A stretch of DNA of 9,738 nucleotides. Origin: Candidatus Latescibacterota bacterium (GTDB taxonomy: Bacteria; Latescibacterota; UBA2968; UBA8231). The notes below the pieces were generated by a model. That model ran no database searches. It was not told the DNA's origin and was given only the letters and a program-made list of their open reading frames with translations. Every line of letters starts with the position of its first letter. Positions within the stretch are counted from its first letter, which is position 1. The translations under genes and the position numbers were made by a program. The DNA lies in the NCBI GenBank assembly GCA_003529325.1, contig DPVW01000499.1, forward strand, positions 1 through 9,738. The letters run 5' to 3'. Below, piece by piece: positions 7,568-9,738 of the stretch.

Positions 7568-8413
7568 TTAGACCTCGATGAAGCCATAGCGTGCCCGGTT
7601 CTCCCCCGCCGCGTCGAGGACGCGCCGCACGGCGAGTGTCTCAGCGCGGGGCACATTCGCCTCGCCGGTTTCAAAGGCCTGCAAAAAGGCCCGTGCCGTA
7701 TCTCGAAAGATAGCGCTTGAGTCGACGGTGACGAACTGCGTTGCCGCAGCCGTCGTCAGCGAGGCGGCATAAGGTGTGGTGCCACCATCGGTGTGAACGT
7801 GGATGACGGCGCTGCGGCCATCCGCCCACTCCAGCAGCAACCGGCTACGAGGCTCATCACTCCATCGCTGCAACCGCCGCACACCTGCACCCATACAGCT
7901 GATCACGAGTTCCACCGGATGAATGGCGTACTCGCCGAAAGAACTGCCGCCGCCCCAGGCGACCATGTGCAGGATATGCTCCATGCCGCCCGCCTCCTCG
8001 ACCTGCTTCTGAACATCCGTATAGCGCAACGCCGACGAGGTCTGGATGACGACACCGTGCCGGTCGGCAAGGGCGAAGATGGACTCCGCCGTGGGGCTGT
8101 CCGGGGCGAAGGTCTTGTCGACGTAGGTGCTTTTGCCACGGGGCAATACCTGTTCACACAATGGCAGATGGGTTTCGGGATTGGATGGCGCCAAAATGAC
8201 GTAGTGATCGACATGAGCATCGAGTGTTGCCACGTCATCGAACCATGGTACGTCATTGTCCCGCGCCCAAGCCTGACTGGGGGCTGCCTCAAGGGCGGTG
8301 CACCCGGTTACGGCAAATCCGAGTGCTCCAAGCTCCCCGCGCAGCAGTCGCAGATAGACATCGGCGTGGTAATTGTCCAGGTGGTAATCGACGAAACCGA
8401 TGCGGCCCGTCAC
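7568..8413 (-). CDS. Gfo/Idh/MocA-like oxidoreductase, variant lacking the glycine-rich motif
   Basis: A 281-residue protein with the Gfo/Idh/MocA two-domain plan: an N-terminal Rossmann-like domain and a C-terminal alpha/beta domain. Supporting features are the strand YVILAPSNPETHLPL at about 71-85, STYVDKTFAPD with Lys100 where the family's catalytic EKP lysine sits, and YAIHPVELV with His165 in the active-site region. The first strand reads IGFVDYHLDNYHADVY instead of a GxGxxG/A loop, so cofactor binding may be altered or weak. The frame is open to 8467 (GTG), with an ATG at 8455, but those codons encode the C-terminal end of the collapsed gene upstream. The GTG at 8413 begins the protein directly at the first strand and follows that gene's TAA by one base, so I prefer it. 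The likely role is oxidation or reduction of a sugar or inositol-like substrate. Confidence 0.8.
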   Translation of the reverse strand: MTGRIGFVDYHLDNYHADVYLRLLRGELGALGFAVTGCTALEAAPSQAWARDNDVPWFDDVATLDAHVDHYVILAPSNPETHLPLCEQVLPRGKSTYVDKTFAPDSPTAESIFALADRHGVVIQTSSALRYTDVQKQVEEAGGMEHILHMVAWGGGSSFGEYAIHPVELVISCMGAGVRRLQRWSDEPRSRLLLEWADGRSAVIHVHTDGGTTPYAASLTTAAATQFVTVDSSAIFRDTARAFLQAFETGEANVPRAETLAVRRVLDAAGENRARYGFIEV

Positions 8414-8414
8414 T

Positions 8415-8689
8415 TTAAGCACCGACCTGACGGACGTTGACGAAACCAGCGCCATTGGCCGAAGCACGTGCCGCCAGACAGGCGTAGACGGATTGCAGAC
8501 CCGTCTCGATCGGTGTGCGAGAGCTCTGCGTGCCGTGAACGACTGAGGAAATCATCTGCCAGGGCGGTGTCCCCGCTAAAGTGACTCATGCCGACGACAC
8601 GCAAATCGGCATCGATCTGGCGAAAAGGCCCACTGATCATGCCGTGAATGCGGACCATAACCGACGGCACCGATGCGGGTTATCGCCAC
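8415..8689 (-). pseudogene. Collapsed Gfo/Idh/MocA oxidoreductase gene: N- and C-terminal ends only, frameshifted
   Basis: No single frame here encodes a sensible protein, but three successive frames give pieces of one. From a GTG at 8689, which overlaps the dehydratase stop and has GGGGTGAG upstream, the frame reads TRIGAVGYGPH, a Gfo/Idh glycine-rich start. A one-base shift near 8650 continues as IHGMISGPFRQIDADLRVVGM, the rest of the first beta-alpha-beta unit. This runs into SHFSGDTALADDFLS, which looks like the C-terminal domain. A second shift near 8547 then gives VVHGTQSSRTPIETGLQSVY, followed by ACLAARASANGAGFVNVRQVGA and a TAA at 8417-8415, a typical Gfo/Idh C-terminus. A normal member has about 330-380 residues, so some 230 or more from the middle are missing. 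It is inactive as an enzyme. An assembly error could imitate this. Confidence 0.7.
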
Positions 8690-9738
8690 AACTCACCCCG
8701 ATCCTCTTCCGTCTGCATCGTGCGTACATATTCCTCGTCGAGTTCGGCCCCAAGCCCTGGCTTTTCATTCAGTACGACGTGCCCCGCTTCGATCAGGGGT
8801 TCGTCTTTGAGCAGAATCTGCTCCATGCCCTCGTCGCGAAATCGGTGATACTCCAGGGCCAGGAAGTTGGGGACACTGGCGCAGGTGTGGGCATCGGCGA
8901 GTGTGCTCAAGGGGCCTGAATTGTTGTGTGGTGCGAAGGGCACATAGTAGATCTCGGCCATGTTGGCGATCTTGCGACACTCCGACAGGCCGCCGCACTT
9001 GGAGATATCAGGCATGATGATGTCCGCCGCCTGTTTCTCCAACAGTTCGCGAAAACCGTAACGCAGATACAAATTTTCGCCGACACAGATCGGTGTACCA
9101 CTAGCGGCTTTCACACTCGCCAGGGCGTCGATGTTTTCCGGCGGTACAGGCTCCTCCAACCACATCAGGTCGAGCCCCTCAAGCGCGATGGCGATCTTCT
9201 GCCCGGCAACGACATCGTAGCGACCGTGCAGATCGATACCCAGGTCCATGTCGGCTCCGACAGCTTCGCGGATCTCGTGTGCTTCGGAAACGATTACATC
9301 CAATTCGGCGGGATGTACGGTCCAGTTCCACCGATCCATTTTCTGCGGACGGTTGCCATCGTCCAGATCGAATTTCATCGCCGTGAAGCCTGCTTCCCGT
9401 ACCCGCTGTGCCGTGTCGGTGTAGTTGCCACGGGCGCAGTCGACGTAGAGGCGAATTCGATCGCGGAATTTGCCCCCCAGCAGACGATAGACAGGGACGC
9501 CCGCCGCCTTGCCCGCCAGATCCCACAGCGCAACCTCGATACCGGTGAGGGCGGAGATCGCATGACCTGACATGCCGCCACGAAAAATGAAAGCGCGGCG
9601 CACCTTCTCGAAGCACATATCCACATCACGTGGGTCCTCTCCAAGCAGAAGCGATTTCATGCTGTCTACGATCTGCCGCCAACCAGCGCCCTGATGGGAC
9701 AACTCACCCGTGCCGTACAGGCCCTCGTCGCTGTATAC
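8680..9738 (-). CDS. Mandelate racemase/muconate lactonizing (enolase superfamily) sugar-acid dehydratase, 5' end outside window
   Basis: The frame runs through the right edge: codons before the TTG at 9702 read VYSDEGLYGTGELS, the normal N-terminal capping domain, so about 20-40 residues are off the window. The 352 residues present show the enolase-superfamily order, numbered from the edge: barrel entry AMKFDLDD (about 121-128), DLGIDLHGRYD with Asp169 and His171, LEEPVPPEN with Glu195, ICVGEN with Glu221, and PFAPHN with His271. The D-x-H, E, E and late H pattern fits acid-sugar dehydratases of the mannonate/galactonate/gluconate type, which make 2-keto-3-deoxy acids using Mg2+. The exact substrate is not determinable here. 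It stops at TAA 8682-8680, overlapping the start of the decayed Gfo/Idh gene, and probably leads the operon that ends with the symporter. Confidence 0.88.
   Translation of the reverse strand, partial: VYSDEGLYGTGELSHQGAGWRQIVDSMKSLLLGEDPRDVDMCFEKVRRAFIFRGGMSGHAISALTGIEVALWDLAGKAAGVPVYRLLGGKFRDRIRLYVDCARGNYTDTAQRVREAGFTAMKFDLDDGNRPQKMDRWNWTVHPAELDVIVSEAHEIREAVGADMDLGIDLHGRYDVVAGQKIAIALEGLDLMWLEEPVPPENIDALASVKAASGTPICVGENLYLRYGFRELLEKQAADIIMPDISKCGGLSECRKIANMAEIYYVPFAPHNNSGPLSTLADAHTCASVPNFLALEYHRFRDEGMEQILLKDEPLIEAGHVVLNEKPGLGAELDEEYVRTMQTEEDRGELWR

Noticed and set aside
7793..8440. 215-residue plus-strand open frame
   Set aside because: It is antisense to the Gfo/Idh gene, without a family signature or a ribosome binding site.
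8410..8670. 86-residue minus-strand open frame as a novel small protein
   Set aside because: Its parts match different segments of a Gfo/Idh enzyme across frames, so it is better explained as the decayed gene described above.
8926..9570. 214-residue plus-strand open frame
   Set aside because: It is antisense to the enolase-superfamily dehydratase, whose motifs are unambiguous.

Overview
The window reads as a carbohydrate and acidic-sugar catabolism locus from a GC-rich (about 60%) aerobic bacterium. Plain bacterial ribosome binding sites, tight gene overlaps and an oxygen-dependent heme enzyme support that. The mix of UxuA-like dehydratases, an MlrC-type protein, an enolase-superfamily dehydratase, Gfo/Idh oxidoreductases, a sodium:solute symporter and a heparinase II/III-like lyase is typical of uncultured, polysaccharide-degrading lineages such as Latescibacterota, Poribacteria or Planctomycetota. 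That placement is inference: no rRNA or other phylogenetic marker is present.

Layout. (1) Positions 1-2141, minus strand: two tandem UxuA (mannonate dehydratase)-like TIM-barrel genes joined by a TGATG overlap, then a short relic of a third UxuA-like gene's 3' end, then the first 20 codons of an MlrC-family (M81) gene running off the left edge. (2) Positions 2142-2227: a short divergent intergenic region with an imperfect inverted repeat. (3) Positions 2228-5495, plus strand: hemF, a short sialidase-like (BNR/Asp-box) fragment overlapping hemF by 4 bases, and a heparinase II/III-like lyase. (4) Positions 5494-5537: a hairpin with a U-rich tail, read on the minus strand. (5) Positions 5560-9738, minus strand: in transcription order, an enolase-superfamily sugar-acid dehydratase entering from the right edge, a collapsed Gfo/Idh gene, an intact Gfo/Idh gene and a long SSS-family symporter.

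How it may work (inference): the symporter imports a sugar acid or oligosaccharide, the heparinase-like lyase cleaves uronate-containing chains, and the Gfo/Idh enzyme plus the UxuA-like and enolase-superfamily dehydratases turn sugar acids into 2-keto-3-deoxy acids. hemF has no obvious metabolic link to this and is the odd member.

The most striking signal is gene decay beside living paralogs or relatives: a conserved C-terminal tail of a vanished UxuA-like gene (80-122), a Gfo/Idh gene reduced to its two ends with frameshifts (8415-8689), and a sialidase-like gene of about one third normal length (3157-3558). I saw no CRISPR array, tRNA, rRNA, IS element or phage gene, and no clear new defence or mobile system.
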